Below the pieces are notes generated by a model. The model was not told the DNA's origin, did not search any database, and saw only the letters and a list, made by a program, of their open reading frames with translations. Below are positions 6,531 to 6,835 of a stretch of 6,835 nucleotides of DNA, one piece after another; the stretch's first letter is position 1; each line of letters starts with the position of its first letter. Both the position numbers and the translations under genes were made by a program. The DNA comes from Draconibacterium sp. (GTDB lineage: Bacteria > Bacteroidota > Bacteroidia > Bacteroidales > Prolixibacteraceae): NCBI GenBank assembly GCA_027011835.1, contig JALUZN010000366.1, positions 1 through 6,835 of the forward strand. Reading direction: 5' to 3'.

Positions 6531-6835
6531 TGGAAAAACAGGAAAATAAACAACCCGAAGTGGGTACTTTTGCTTGTACCAATTGCGGTGCCGACTTAAA
6601 ATATAAACCGGGTACCAAGCATTTAAAATGCGAATATTGCGGAGCAACTAACGATATACCGCAATTCGAAAGTGAAATTGAAGAGCTCGACTTTGAAAAA
6701 TTTGCCGCCGAAACTGAGAAAAAAGAGGAACACATTACTGCCTCTTTTGTTAAATGCAGCAGTTGCGGGGCCTCGTCGACTTTAGAGCCCAATGTTACTT
6801 CGGCAAGTTGCCCGTATTGTGCCACTCCATTGGTG
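6530..6835 (+). CDS. Double zinc-ribbon protein, C-terminus outside window
   Basis: The frame starts at ATG 6530, whose A is the last base of the preceding TAA, and stays open for 102 codons to the window edge. Two similar zinc ribbons are visible. The first has Cys16-x2-Cys19 (CTNCGADL) and Cys34-x2-Cys37 (CEYCGA). The second has Cys76-x2-Cys79 (CSSCGA) and Cys94-x2-Cys97 (CPYCATPL). Both have 14 residues between the Cys pairs. An acidic linker (about 46-68, IEELDFEKF) separates them. Zinc-ribbon proteins beside YdjI-like SPFH genes are common; B. subtilis YdjG is one example. Members are often annotated loosely as PriA-like or TFIIB-type zinc-finger proteins, and many carry membrane segments further along, which here would lie outside the window. 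A DNA-helicase function should not be assumed from the ribbons. A membrane-linked partner of the SPFH protein is the more likely role, inferred from context. Confidence 0.82.
   Translation, partial: MEKQENKQPEVGTFACTNCGADLKYKPGTKHLKCEYCGATNDIPQFESEIEELDFEKFAAETEKKEEHITASFVKCSSCGASSTLEPNVTSASCPYCATPLV

Noticed and set aside
6400..6825. Minus-strand open frame of 141 residues
   Set aside because: It is antisense to the GYF domain and the zinc-ribbon gene; the plus-strand Cys motifs are convincing and this frame has none.
6530..6835. Annotation of the zinc-ribbon protein as a PriA-like helicase
   Set aside because: Only Cys-pair zinc ribbons are present; no helicase motif is visible in the 102 residues shown.

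Overview
The window reads as a chromosomal segment of a member of the Bacteroidota. Three things point there. Two good matches to the Bacteroidota -7 promoter element TAnnTTTG (both TACTTTTG) are visible. The gene starts have no clear purine-rich ribosome binding sites. The proteins are typical of the phylum: a LacI-type regulator with the GTVDRVIHNRG recognition segment, a DUF6515-like secreted protein, and multi-domain SGNH esterases. A polysaccharide-degrading lineage such as the Marinilabiliales/Prolixibacteraceae would fit, but that is only an impression from protein style.

Layout: (1) positions 1-1020, minus strand, carry nearly all of a LacI-family sugar-responsive repressor. Its C-terminus runs off the left edge, and it has no in-frame ATG, GTG or TTG start. 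(2) Positions 1036-1376 are a divergent intergenic region. It holds the repressor's own promoter, a 16-bp palindrome that looks like a LacI operator, and an inverted repeat at the predicted 5' end of the repressor mRNA. (3) Positions 1377-2564, plus strand, encode a secreted low-complexity protein: an Arg/Ser/Thr-rich half, a Tyr/Asn-rich segment and a DUF6515-like C-terminal domain with an acidic tail. (4) Positions 2753-5308, plus strand, encode an 851-residue exported enzyme with three hydrolase domains in a row (SGNH, alpha/beta hydrolase, SGNH) and a C-terminal beta-rich module, probably a carbohydrate esterase. (5) Positions 5403-6530 and 6530-6835, plus strand, form a tightly coupled pair: an SPFH-like protein with a C-terminal GYF_2-type domain, and a protein with two zinc ribbons that runs off the right edge. 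The pair resembles the YdjI/YdjG part of the Bacillus pspA-ydjGHI membrane-stress operon.

Working together: the regulator and the esterase both suit carbohydrate use, but the sequence does not show that the repressor controls the esterase. The candidate operator lies only in the regulator/DUF6515 intergenic region. The SPFH/zinc-ribbon pair has its own promoter and looks functionally separate. I see no tRNA, rRNA, CRISPR array, insertion sequence or phage gene. I found no clearly undescribed system. The best leads are the triple-hydrolase architecture, the GYF domain beside its own proline tract, and the missing start codon of the repressor.
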